From Rouxiella silvae (GTDB lineage Bacteria; Pseudomonadota; Gammaproteobacteria; Enterobacterales; Enterobacteriaceae), in assembly GCF_002093625.1 (NCBI RefSeq), contig NZ_MRWD01000031.1:1-60744 (forward strand): 60,744 bases of DNA, read 5' to 3'. Shown one piece after another: positions 18,700 to 27,400 of the stretch (position 1 is the first letter of the stretch; every line of letters starts with the position of its first letter). The position numbers and the translations under genes were made by a program. The notes beneath the pieces were generated by a model. The model was given only the letters and a program-made list of their open reading frames with translations. It had not been told where the DNA came from and searched no databases.

Positions 18700-18895
18700 A
18701 GTTTGCACTCCTGCGGGGTAGAAGCCATCTGAACAACAGACGGCAGGCGTGATTTACCCTAATCAGCCCATCGGACGAAGAGAAATCAATAATTAACATT
18801 TGATTAGCGATAATATGAATTTTGCATCGTTTTCACCGATGCTAGCCTGCGTGTCACTGTGTCAATCCGAGCCTTAGACTTGTGGAGCCTCTTTC

Positions 18896-20215
18896 ATGCC
18901 TGATTCTTTTAATTCTCTCCCTCTGCGCCACACGGCCGACCTTATAAAGGCGCTGCGTAATGGCCAAGAAGTCGCCCTGGTGGACCTGCGTGAAGAGGCT
19001 GATTTCGCCAGCGGGCATCCGCTATTTGCCGTGAATCTGCCGCTTTCTAAGCTTGAAATCGAGGTGTTGGACCGCATTCCGAGTCGCACAACGCCGATTA
19101 CGCTGTATGACAACGGGCAGCGGTACAATCTGCGTACCGATGCGCGCCTGACCGACGTGGCCTATCAACGTCTTAAAGCGCTGGGCTACGTAGATGTCGC
19201 GCTGTTGGCGGGAGATCTTGACGGCTGGCAGGAAGCAGGCGGAGAAGTCTTTATTGGCATTAATGTGCCGAACAAGGCTTTCAAGGCTTGGAGCCAATAC
19301 CGCGGGCAATACCCGTCGGCAGGCGAGCTGTTTGATTCGAAAAGCCTCAATCATGCCACGACTTTGGCCCAGCGCGCCGGCGTGCAAAATATCGATTTGC
19401 CACAGCTTATTCAGTGGCAGGCTGACAGTCAGCGCACGCTGTATCTGTTTGACGTTCGCACGCTTGAGGAATATCAGGCCGGTCATCTGCCGGGTGCGCG
19501 TCATGTCACTGGCGAACAACTGCTGCAACAAACTGAACACTATGCCAGCGTGCGCGGAGCAAGAATTGTGTTGCTTGACGACAACGGGCAGCGTGCAAAT
19601 ATCGTCGCCGCGTGGTTGGCGCAGCAGAACTGGCGCGTATTTGTGCTGGGCTTTGATGCTAAAAATGCTAATGCGGTGAGTGAGCTATTTACCGCAACCG
19701 GCAACGGCAGCGTCACATCAGCCCCCGTACCGGCCATTGAAAGCATTGATGGCGAACGGCTGGAGCAGTGGCTGGCGGAGGGCAACACCGGGATTATCGA
19801 TTTAACACTCAGCGCCAATTTTCGCAACCGGCGTATTCCCAGCGCGGTGTTTACCGCCCGCAGTCAGTTGCCGCAGGCGTTAGCGCAGCAGCCTGCGCAC
19901 AAACGCTGGGTTGTCACCTGCGGCAGCGGGTTTTTAGCCCGTTACGCTGTCACTGAAGTGGCGGAGTTAACCGGTGCGCCTGCCTATTTATTAGACGGCG
20001 GTACGCTGAAGTGGATTGCCGAAGACCGGCCTTTGGAGCACGGCGATTCGCCTTATCTTAATAATCCGCGCGATAAATATCTGCAACCTGAAGAAAACGC
20101 CGATGCCGGACATGAGGCGAAGCGAGGCATTACCGCGTGGGAAGACGGGCTGGTGGCACAGCTTGAGCGTGATAACACCCACGGATTTCACCAGCTAGCC
20201 GTGGATGAGGTGTAG
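18896..20215 (+). CDS. Multi-domain rhodanese-like protein with one cysteine
   Basis: A 439-residue protein with repeated rhodanese folds, related to sulfurtransferases that move sulfane sulfur via a cysteine persulfide. Domains: about 10-115 (VDLREEADFASGHP, loop YDNGQR), about 155-250 (FDVRTLEEYQAGHLPGA, loop LDDNGQR) and about 275-370 (loop TCGSGFLAR). The first two loops carry Asp-Asn in place of the catalytic Cys; the only cysteine of the whole protein is in the third loop. So at most one domain is catalytic, and the others are probably structural or binding modules. Divergent pairing with the SsuD-like gene suggests handling of the released sulfur. It has no signal peptide, so it is cytoplasmic. 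Confidence 0.82.
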   Translation: MPDSFNSLPLRHTADLIKALRNGQEVALVDLREEADFASGHPLFAVNLPLSKLEIEVLDRIPSRTTPITLYDNGQRYNLRTDARLTDVAYQRLKALGYVDVALLAGDLDGWQEAGGEVFIGINVPNKAFKAWSQYRGQYPSAGELFDSKSLNHATTLAQRAGVQNIDLPQLIQWQADSQRTLYLFDVRTLEEYQAGHLPGARHVTGEQLLQQTEHYASVRGARIVLLDDNGQRANIVAAWLAQQNWRVFVLGFDAKNANAVSELFTATGNGSVTSAPVPAIESIDGERLEQWLAEGNTGIIDLTLSANFRNRRIPSAVFTARSQLPQALAQQPAHKRWVVTCGSGFLARYAVTEVAELTGAPAYLLDGGTLKWIAEDRPLEHGDSPYLNNPRDKYLQPEENADAGHEAKRGITAWEDGLVAQLERDNTHGFHQLAVDEV

Positions 20216-20229
20216 AATACGCCATAAAA

Positions 20230-20251
20230 ATGGGCAGCCGAGGCTGCCCAT
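20230..20251 (-). terminator. Terminator after yjbD
   Basis: ATGGGCAGCC (20230-20239) pairs with GGCTGCCCAT (20242-20251). On the minus strand the stem is followed by five T. It also lies 14 bp after the rhodanese stop codon, between the convergent genes. Confidence 0.8.
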
Positions 20252-20270
20252 AAACACCTAAAGATAAATT

Positions 20271-20543
20271 TTAGCGACGACCGCGGGGATGCGTTCTGGC
20301 GGTCCAGTCATATGTTGCCGACGTGCTTGGCGTTGCGTTGGCTTTGGCTCGGCGCTTTTCAGCACGGGCTTTGCTAGCGACTTTTTCTTTCTCGGCCATC
20401 AGCGTATCAATATAATCGTCTTTGATACGGTTGTTCTCGGAGTTGGTCAGTTCACGTCCCTGAGCTTTTCTTGCCCGGTCTAACTGAGTCTTTAACTCGC
20501 GTTGTTCGCTTTCCGTCATGTCTTGCTGCGTCAATCTTTTCAT
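20271..20543 (-). CDS. yjbD: DUF3811 protein YjbD
   Basis: A 90-residue basic, helical protein matching E. coli YjbD (also 90 residues). Shared features are the TESEQRELKTQLDRAR segment, LTNSENNRIKDDYIDTLM and the C-terminal TRGRR-like end (HPRGRR). Function unknown. In E. coli yjbD lies next to yjbC (rluF); here the SsuD-like and rhodanese genes separate them. No membrane segment or signal peptide. Confidence 0.88.
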   Translation of the reverse strand: MKRLTQQDMTESEQRELKTQLDRARKAQGRELTNSENNRIKDDYIDTLMAEKEKVASKARAEKRRAKANATPSTSATYDWTARTHPRGRR

Positions 20544-20624
20544 TACTTTTGCGTCCCTCTGAGGAAAGTGTCCTCCAGTGTAGTCGTTAACGTCTAAAAA
20601 ACTCAGAGATAACGCATTATTTAA

Positions 20625-22184
20625 TTAAGTTGTCGGCGGTTTTTTCTTGGCTTTGACCGTCACGCCTGGAAATTGAATCAGCGGCAGGCGAGTTGACTGC
20701 CAGAAAGCCAGCAGGGCCAGAACCGCGCAAACGACAAGACCTACGTCAATCGCGTTCACCATGGCACTGCGAGCCAGCGGATAATATTGGGCGTACTGCG
20801 GATTGAGCGGCTGTAGCAGCACCTGCGGGTCCGAAAAATAGCGTTGCACCTCATCAGGCACGGTGACGTCATTGACCAGCAGCTTACTGCCCACGTGAAC
20901 ATGATAAAATTTAGTCACCCCAGCGCCGGTAAGCGCGGTGCCGAGCAGGCCGCCGACCAAACGCAGGGACTGGGTAAGTGCGGTTGCTATGCCGAGATAC
21001 TCACGTGGGGCGAGCGTTTGGATAAAAATAGTGACGTTCAGCAAGATAAAACCAATGCCGATACCGGCCATCATCATTAATCCCATCAGCACGCCAAAGT
21101 GGCCGTGACTGCCCACCAGCGCTAAAATCGCGCAGGCAGTTGCCGCGACCAAAAATCCCATCTGCGGTAAACGCATCGGATTTTGCATACGGGTCACGAT
21201 GCGGCCATTTATAATGGCGCTGATGGTGATACTCACACCCATAGGCGTCACCAGCCACGCGGCCTGCTTCGGTGAGTAGCCATAGCCTCCCTGGAACAGC
21301 AGTGGCATAAAATACAGCAGGGTGAACAACACCGCGCCAATCAGGACGGAAATAATAAACAACTGCTTAATCGGGCCGATGGCAAACAGCGGCGGCGGCA
21401 GAATGGGCGAATGCGCACGCCGTTGTTGAAAAATCAGCAGTGCCGCACTGAGACCGCAGGCCAGCATCAGGCCCAGTAGCGTAAAGGCTGAGCCGTTGCT
21501 CGGCAGAAACTCCGCCAAAAGCTGCATGCTGCCCAGCACGCACATAATCAGCAGCGCACCCAGCCAGTCGAGGCGAATCGCGGCCTTTTTCTCCGGTTTG
21601 AAGTAGGGCAGGTAAATCCACGACACTACCAGCGCTAACACACCCAGCGGTAAATTAAGATAGAACACTGAACGCCAGCCGTACTGCTCGGTTAAAATCC
21701 CGCCAAGCGTGGGTCCCAGGGCGTTAACAATACTGAAGGCGGTGCTGAATAAAATCTGCCAGCGCAGGCGCTGACGCGTATCGGGAAACAGTTCAGGAAT
21801 ACAGGCAAAGGCGGTGCCTACCAGCATACCGCCGCCAATACCCTGCACGGCGCGCCACAGAATTAGCATTTGCATGCTGCTGGCGAACGAGCACAGCGCC
21901 GAAGAGAGCGTGAACAGCACCGTGGCGGCGATAACAAAATATTTACGACCGTAGTAGTCGCCGAGGCGGCCAAAAATCGGCACGGTAATAATGGAGGTCA
22001 GCAGATAGCTGGTCGCTACCCAGGCATAGAGATTAAAGTCTCCCAAATCGGCAACGATATAGGGCATTGCGTTACCTATAACCGTTTGATCTAAAGCCGA
22101 TAGCATCAACACTAGCGCCAGCCCAAGAACGGCCAGCAGCGAGCGACGGAAAGTCAACGGTGAGGAAACTACTGAATCAGTCAT
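20625..22184 (-). CDS. DHA2-family MFS drug exporter
   Basis: A 519-residue, 14-helix major facilitator of the DHA2 (EmrB/QacA-like) group, expected to export hydrophobic drugs by proton antiport across the inner membrane. Motif A appears as FGRLGDYYGRK near residue 72. Motif C-type sequence appears in NALGPTLGGILTEQYGWRSVFYLNLPLG around 150, the usual DHA2 signature. The start at 22184 (MTDSVVSSPLTFRR) is preferred to a reading 13 codons longer. A LysR gene lies 143 bp upstream in the same direction and may control it. No membrane-fusion partner is adjacent, so it probably works alone. Confidence 0.88.
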   Translation of the reverse strand: MTDSVVSSPLTFRRSLLAVLGLALVLMLSALDQTVIGNAMPYIVADLGDFNLYAWVATSYLLTSIITVPIFGRLGDYYGRKYFVIAATVLFTLSSALCSFASSMQMLILWRAVQGIGGGMLVGTAFACIPELFPDTRQRLRWQILFSTAFSIVNALGPTLGGILTEQYGWRSVFYLNLPLGVLALVVSWIYLPYFKPEKKAAIRLDWLGALLIMCVLGSMQLLAEFLPSNGSAFTLLGLMLACGLSAALLIFQQRRAHSPILPPPLFAIGPIKQLFIISVLIGAVLFTLLYFMPLLFQGGYGYSPKQAAWLVTPMGVSITISAIINGRIVTRMQNPMRLPQMGFLVAATACAILALVGSHGHFGVLMGLMMMAGIGIGFILLNVTIFIQTLAPREYLGIATALTQSLRLVGGLLGTALTGAGVTKFYHVHVGSKLLVNDVTVPDEVQRYFSDPQVLLQPLNPQYAQYYPLARSAMVNAIDVGLVVCAVLALLAFWQSTRLPLIQFPGVTVKAKKKPPTT

Positions 22185-22327
22185 AAAGCATGCTCTGCGG
22201 CAAAAATAGGGAGGAAACAACATTCTGGGGCAGCATAAACCTGGTGATCCCTGGCACTAGCCTAGGGCAATATTACGTGAGGCGGCACGGCGAAATCCAA
22301 GAGGAGTTTCAAATAACATAATCACTT

Positions 22328-23242
22328 TTACTTATAGTTGTGCAAGCCTCGCACTGTCTCAAGGGCTTCTATCACTTTTTGCAGGCCTTTGTTTAGCGGC
22401 TTGTCTTGGCGTAATACCAACCCCAGCTGGCGCTGAAGCCTCGGCTCAAGAGGGCGAGACGTCAAGGTATTGGACGTCTCACCCGCCATCGCCAATTGCG
22501 GAACAATGCTGAACCCCAGACCCGCACTAACCATCTGTTTAATGGCCTCTATGCTGCCTAACTCCATGACAGGGTGCGGCTTTAAACCTTGCTGATGAAA
22601 CCAGTTGTCGATTAGAAGTCGTGTGCTGCTGCCGCGCTCAAAGAGTATTAAAGGCAGCTTGGTCCAGGCCTCGTGCGTCATGTGTTGCACCGTTTGACAC
22701 TGGTTTTTCGCGCCGATAAGCAGAAATTGTTCTTGATAAAGCGGCGTTACCGACAAATTTTTACCGCCCGCAGGCAGGGTGACCAATGCCAAATCAAGGC
22801 GATTTTCCTCTACTGCTTTCACCATTTCATCGGTATTTCCAATGCGTACAGTAACCCCCAAGCTCGGCCATTCAAGCTTGAGATGGCCAAGCAACGGCGG
22901 CAGTAGATGAATACAGGCGGTGGCACCGGTGCCTAATGTTACATTGCCGCTCACGCCCTGCGAGTGGATCGCCATAGCCTGGAGGGCGAGGTCGATGCTG
23001 TTATCAATATTCGGGATCTGTTCCAGCAGTGTGAGACCGGCAGCAGTAGGTTTCATTCTTTTGGCGATGCGCTCGAGCAGTTTTAGATTAAAAAAACGCT
23101 CCAGCTGGCGAATTTGCAGACTCACCGCCGGTTGTGTCAGTCCCAATACTTCGGCGGCGTCGGAAAAGCTGCCGTGACGTACCACCAGTTTGAAAGTGGC
23201 GAGCTGGTCCAGATTAATCGTTGGTGCAGTATTTCGAGTCAT
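22328..23242 (-). CDS. LysR-family transcriptional regulator
   Basis: A 304-residue LysR protein. The winged helix lies at about 10-70 (FSDAAEVLGLTQPAVSLQIRQLERFF), followed by a substrate-binding domain (about 95-295). Placed between the rightward acetyltransferase gene (103 bp apart, divergent) and the leftward MFS exporter (143 bp downstream), it is positioned to control either or both; divergent activation of the acetyltransferase is the classic LysR arrangement. Effector unknown. Confidence 0.9.
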   Translation of the reverse strand: MTRNTAPTINLDQLATFKLVVRHGSFSDAAEVLGLTQPAVSLQIRQLERFFNLKLLERIAKRMKPTAAGLTLLEQIPNIDNSIDLALQAMAIHSQGVSGNVTLGTGATACIHLLPPLLGHLKLEWPSLGVTVRIGNTDEMVKAVEENRLDLALVTLPAGGKNLSVTPLYQEQFLLIGAKNQCQTVQHMTHEAWTKLPLILFERGSSTRLLIDNWFHQQGLKPHPVMELGSIEAIKQMVSAGLGFSIVPQLAMAGETSNTLTSRPLEPRLQRQLGLVLRQDKPLNKGLQKVIEALETVRGLHNYK

Positions 23243-23345
23243 ACCAAAGTTTTTCTTATGCTGATGATAAGTTCACAAAGCTACATTAAGTTAACTGTTT
23301 ACTTTACTCTTTAAAACAACACAACCACCGATGTGAGAAATAGCC

Positions 23346-23906
23346 ATGTTATTGGAGAGTTACGCTGAAAACGCCGTTGAGCTGGCGGACGCCAGTGAGT
23401 CCGATATGTCGGCAGTACAGCAAATTTATGCGCACCACGTTATTCATGGTCTGTCCAGCTTTGAAACAGAAGCGCCTACGCTTGCAGAGATGCAGCTACG
23501 TCGTAAAAACGTGCTGAGCAAAGGACTGCCGTATTTAGTGGCGCGGGTGCACGGTCAGGTGGTCGGTTATTGTTACCTGTCACCCTACAGGCCGCGCTAT
23601 GCCTACCGTTTCACTGTGGAAGGTTCGGTCTATATCGCCGAAGGTCAGCAGGGTAAGGGCGTGGGTAAAAAGTTGATGGCAGAAGCGATTATGCGAGCCG
23701 AACGCGGCGGATGGCGACAAATGATGGCGGTGATTGGCAATAGTGAGAATATTGCCTCGCTGCGGTTGCATCAGGCGCTGGGTTTTCGGGTGATTGGTCA
23801 GTTGACTGGCGTAGGCTATAAACACGGCCGCTGGTTAAACACCATTATGATGCAAAGAACGCTGGGTGAGGGCGACACTGCGTCACCGCATGATTGCGAA
23901 ATATAA
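23346..23906 (+). CDS. GNAT N-acetyltransferase (phosphinothricin/methionine sulfoximine type)
   Basis: A 186-residue GNAT enzyme resembling the PAT/MddA family, which acetylates phosphinothricin, methionine sulfone or sulfoximine. The RPRYAYRFTVEGSVYI segment near 80 matches the family RPAYRxTVEDSVYV pattern. The acetyl-CoA loop QGKGVGKKLM lies near 100, and GFRVIGQLTGVGYKHGRW is the typical C-terminal substrate-region motif. It is divergent from a LysR gene. The sequence supports the family well but not a single substrate. Confidence 0.85.
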   Translation: MLLESYAENAVELADASESDMSAVQQIYAHHVIHGLSSFETEAPTLAEMQLRRKNVLSKGLPYLVARVHGQVVGYCYLSPYRPRYAYRFTVEGSVYIAEGQQGKGVGKKLMAEAIMRAERGGWRQMMAVIGNSENIASLRLHQALGFRVIGQLTGVGYKHGRWLNTIMMQRTLGEGDTASPHDCEI

Positions 23907-23920
23907 CGATAATCATTATC
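23902..23920. promoter_or_regulatory. Fur box
   Basis: TATAACGATAATCATTATC matches 17 of 19 positions of the Fur consensus GATAATGATAATCATTATC. It overlaps the last codons of the acetyltransferase gene and lies 34-52 bp upstream of the siderophore-binding protein gene, so iron repression of the latter is expected. Confidence 0.85.
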
Positions 23921-23953
23921 ATCCAAGGCTTTGAAAATGACTTTTGAGGCCTT

Positions 23954-25078
23954 ATGCGTTTTTCCAGTTGGGCAATGGCCGTCGCAATAGCGATTGGCGG
24001 CGGGACAGGGGGTTGCCAGGTACAGGCCAAAACGGTCACCGATATCTTTCAACGCCGCGTTGAGGTGCCTGATAATCCCCAGCGCATCGTGCTGGGCGAA
24101 AGCCGTATGCTTTACAGTTTGGCCTTGATTGAAAATGGCGACCCCTCAGCAAACGTGGTCGGCTGGCCGGGCGACATGGCCCATTATGACCCGCAAAGTT
24201 GGCAAATCTATCTTAAAGCCTTTCCGCATATTGCCACCATCCCACAGCTAGGAAACACCAGCTATGACCAGATGAGCGCGGAAAAAATTCTCGCGCTGCG
24301 TCCAGACCTGGTTATTCTGCCTCGCTATGCTAAAAAGCCGTCAGGCGAAGGATCGATTGAACAGCAGCTGCAAAAAGCGAATGTCCCTTTCATCTACGTC
24401 GATTTCCGCGTCGATCAGCTCAATAACACGATTCCCAGCCTCAAGTTACTGGGAGAGGTGTTAAATACCCAGCAAAAGGCGCAGCGATTTATCACCTTTT
24501 ATCAGCAACATATGAACCACATTACGCAAACACTGGCGGCCTATCACGGGCCTAAGCCGACGGTGATGTTGCAGTTGCATTTAGGCAGAAGAGAGAGTTG
24601 TTGTACCACGGTGTCAAAAGGCAATCTGGCCGACCTGCTACAGTTTGCCGGTGGCGATAATATTGCCCGAAAAGCCTTTAAAGGGGTTTACGGGGAGATG
24701 AACCCCGAGTCGGTTATTGCCGCGAATCCGGATATTTACATGACTACCGGCATGTCCGGGCCGGAAAAGCCGGACGATTTACAGCTGGGTCCGTTAGTCA
24801 GCCAGCGGCAGGCGCAGGACAGCTTCAAAAAGCTGATGTCCCAGCAGCCTATTTTGTCGAGCCTACAGGCAGTACGCGAGGGCAAAGCCTATAGTCTGTG
24901 GCACAACTTTTACTTAAGTCCTTACCATCTGATTGACGTCGAAATATTTGCGAAAGTGTTTTATCCGCAACTGTTCGCTTCACTCAATCCTGACCAAACG
25001 CTAAACGATATCTATCAGCAATTTTTACCGATTCAACTGACCGGTACGTACTGGACTCACCTTTCGACCCAGCCTTAA
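23954..25078 (+). CDS. Periplasmic siderophore/iron-complex binding protein
   Basis: A 374-residue class III (FepB/BtuF-like) substrate-binding protein. It has an N-terminal signal region (hydrophobic about 8-20; a cysteine in GGCQVQA may be a lipobox or simply near the cleavage site). The two lobes include RRVEVPDNPQRIVLGESRM, ILALRPDLVILPRYA and VIAANPDIYMTTGMSG, typical for ferric-siderophore binding. A strong Fur box precedes it. It is convergent with a TonB-dependent receptor, so the two probably handle the same siderophore, yet no permease or ATPase is in the neighbourhood. These would have to be encoded elsewhere. Confidence 0.85.
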   Translation: MRFSSWAMAVAIAIGGGTGGCQVQAKTVTDIFQRRVEVPDNPQRIVLGESRMLYSLALIENGDPSANVVGWPGDMAHYDPQSWQIYLKAFPHIATIPQLGNTSYDQMSAEKILALRPDLVILPRYAKKPSGEGSIEQQLQKANVPFIYVDFRVDQLNNTIPSLKLLGEVLNTQQKAQRFITFYQQHMNHITQTLAAYHGPKPTVMLQLHLGRRESCCTTVSKGNLADLLQFAGGDNIARKAFKGVYGEMNPESVIAANPDIYMTTGMSGPEKPDDLQLGPLVSQRQAQDSFKKLMSQQPILSSLQAVREGKAYSLWHNFYLSPYHLIDVEIFAKVFYPQLFASLNPDQTLNDIYQQFLPIQLTGTYWTHLSTQP

Positions 25079-25081
25079 AAA

Positions 25082-25111
25082 ATGCCCTGCCGGCACACAG
25101 TGGCAGGGCAT
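25082..25111 (-). terminator. Terminator between binding protein and TonB receptor
   Basis: ATGCCCTGCC (25082-25091) pairs with GGCAGGGCAT (25102-25111) around a 10-nt loop. The minus strand continues with six T, making it a good terminator for the receptor gene; it also lies just after the binding-protein stop codon. Confidence 0.85.
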
Positions 25112-25116
25112 GGCGG

Positions 25117-27291
25117 TTAGAAGTCTACGCTGGCTGAAAGTACCAGATTACGCGTCTCGCCTTCTTCTACACGCAAATTACCGGCGCTCGAGGTGTAATA
25201 CTCCTTATTGAAAATATTATTAATGTTAAGCCGCAGTTGAGTGTGTTTGCCCAGCAGCGCGTTATCCCAGGTGATGAAAGCATCTGCAACGGTATAGGCT
25301 GGCATAGTGAAGCTGTTTTCCGGATCACCCGCGCGCGACCCCACATAGCGTGCGCCACCGCCGAGGCGGAAATCGCCCTGAACTGGCACCCAACGTAGAG
25401 TGTGGCTGATATACAGGCTGCCCATATTGGTGGGCGCATTCACCAAACGGTTACCCACGTTGCTTTGCGACACGTTATCTTCAACGATCTCGGTTTTATC
25501 GTAGGCATAGTTGGCGCTGAGATCCCAATCTTTGGCAATCTCACCGTTCATCTCCAGCTCAATACCGCTTGAGCGTGCCTTTGGAATATTACGCGTGACG
25601 CCGTTAATGAATACCGACATGTCTTTTTCATCAATACGATACAGCGCCAAGGTGGCATCAAGGCGCGGCGTTATCTGCCATTTGCTGCCCACTTCATAGG
25701 TGGTGCCTAGCTCCGGCTGGGCGGTGTTGCCATCGTCATCGACGCTGGTTGACGGGGTAAACGACTTGCTGAAATTACCGTAAAACGACAGCGCTTCGTT
25801 GAGCTTATAAACCAGCCCAATCTGCGGCAGGAATTTGTTCGCGGTGTCGTTCTGCGTTTCGGTCGGTGTCACAAAGCCGTACGCGCTTTTTTGATTGTAA
25901 TGCTGATAGCGCCCGCCAATCACCCCAATCCACTGGTCGGTAAAGTGGATGCTGTCCTTGGCATAAATCGAATGATTATAGAGCGTTGAACGCAGATTGC
26001 TGCTGCTGTCGAGATAGGTCGAGCTGTTGGTGATGGGGGAGACGCCATACACCGGATCGTACATATTAAAGTTTGAGTTGACCTTACCGCGATAGGAGTA
26101 CTGTTTGTAGGTCTCAACTTTTTCATAATCGGCGCCAATCAGTAGGTCATGTTTCATGCCCAAAATCTGTGGGTCGCCTATCCAGTCCCACGACGTCAGG
26201 CTGGTTTGATGGTTAAATCCGCGGTTGGCGTCTGCACGGCGCGACACTGCACCGGTGGTGGTATTAATGGCGGTCGCGCGAACTTCGTTACTGTCGTAGC
26301 GGCGCTGCATCCAAGCATAGGTGAAACGCGTTTTCCACTCTGGCGTCAGCTCATATTCCCAGGTGGTGTTGAGGCGTTTGTTCTTGCCCCACGCATGATT
26401 GGCCAGTTCGTCCAGTCGGCGCTCGTAAGGAATGTTAAGTGGTTTGCCATTGATGAAAGCCGTGCCGCGATCGTAGGGAATATCGTATTTATATTCCTGA
26501 TAGCTAATATTGAAACTGGCTTTTTCACCGAACCAGCTTAAGGAAGGGGCGATGAGGGTATGCTGGTCTTTGCCAAAGTTGCGCCAGTAGTCTTCAGACT
26601 GCCGTTCTGCTATCAGTCTGAAGGCGAAACCTTTGCCCAGCGGGCCGGTGATATCAATCGCACCTGAACCGCCGCCGGAGCCGCCAGTACGGCCGCTGAC
26701 GCGTGTATTCCATTGATACTGCGGTTTTTTACTGATGATATTAATGACGCCGCCAGGGTTCTGGATGCCGTACAGCAGAGAGGCTGAACCTTTAAGCACT
26801 TCAACATGGTCGGTGGTGGCACCGAAACCCAGCCCCTGATTACTGCGCACGCCATCAAGCAGAATTGATCCGTCGCTGTTGGCACCAAATCCGCGTTTAA
26901 CAAAGCCGTCCTCCGTGCCGCCGAGGGTGTTGCCCTGCGTAACGCCGCTGACAAACTTCATCGCCTCATCGAGCGAGGTGACTTGATAATCTTCAATCAT
27001 CGACTGGGTTACGACGCTGACTGACTGCGGCGTTTCGTTAAGCGGGGTTGCGGTTTTGGTGGCCGTAGTGGCTTGGCCGGCACTGTATTCAATCGGATAA
27101 GCATCGGCTGCATCGGCGGTAATCGTCATTACCGATGCGTTATTGTCAGTCTCAGTAGAGGTAGCAGCCAGCGAAGGCGCGGCGTGCAGAATGGCCAGTG
27201 CCAGTACGCTTGGCTTGAAATAGCCCATTGATGGCAGGGCATTTTTACGCCCATAGGTTTTTTTACTTATGGTTTTTATAGAAATCGACAA
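25117..27291 (-). CDS. TonB-dependent siderophore receptor
   Basis: An outer-membrane receptor of the ferric-hydroxamate type (FhuA/FoxA/FcuA-like). After a signal peptide (hydrophobic VLALAILHAAPSLAA) come a TonB-box-like SVMTITADAA, the plug domain (NETPQSVSVVTQSMIEDYQ; DHVEVLKGSASLLYG; NPGGVINIISKKP) and a 22-strand barrel ending in ...SASVDF with terminal Phe. The start is uncertain: TTG 27291 has AGGGA upstream and keeps the Fur-like sites outside the coding region; ATG 27342 and ATG 27228 are alternatives. About 724 residues with the TTG start. Ligand not determined; it is convergent with the Fur-controlled binding protein. Confidence 0.9.
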   Translation of the reverse strand: MSISIKTISKKTYGRKNALPSMGYFKPSVLALAILHAAPSLAATSTETDNNASVMTITADAADAYPIEYSAGQATTATKTATPLNETPQSVSVVTQSMIEDYQVTSLDEAMKFVSGVTQGNTLGGTEDGFVKRGFGANSDGSILLDGVRSNQGLGFGATTDHVEVLKGSASLLYGIQNPGGVINIISKKPQYQWNTRVSGRTGGSGGGSGAIDITGPLGKGFAFRLIAERQSEDYWRNFGKDQHTLIAPSLSWFGEKASFNISYQEYKYDIPYDRGTAFINGKPLNIPYERRLDELANHAWGKNKRLNTTWEYELTPEWKTRFTYAWMQRRYDSNEVRATAINTTTGAVSRRADANRGFNHQTSLTSWDWIGDPQILGMKHDLLIGADYEKVETYKQYSYRGKVNSNFNMYDPVYGVSPITNSSTYLDSSSNLRSTLYNHSIYAKDSIHFTDQWIGVIGGRYQHYNQKSAYGFVTPTETQNDTANKFLPQIGLVYKLNEALSFYGNFSKSFTPSTSVDDDGNTAQPELGTTYEVGSKWQITPRLDATLALYRIDEKDMSVFINGVTRNIPKARSSGIELEMNGEIAKDWDLSANYAYDKTEIVEDNVSQSNVGNRLVNAPTNMGSLYISHTLRWVPVQGDFRLGGGARYVGSRAGDPENSFTMPAYTVADAFITWDNALLGKHTQLRLNINNIFNKEYYTSSAGNLRVEEGETRNLVLSASVDF

Positions 27292-27309
27292 AATAATAAT
27301 CCCTGAAAT

Positions 27310-27343
27310 GCAAATGATAACGCGTTGCATTCTAATTATCATT
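27310..27343. promoter_or_regulatory. Fur-like sites upstream of the TonB receptor
   Basis: Two overlapping stretches (27310-27328 and 27325-27343) each match 11 of 19 Fur-consensus positions by eye, with clear ATGATAA and ATTATCAT cores. Iron control of a siderophore receptor is expected from the family; the individual matches are weak. Confidence 0.4.
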
Positions 27344-27400
27344 TTTGTCGATTTACACTATTTTTTACAAATGATTTAAATCAGTATTTCGCGTTAACGT

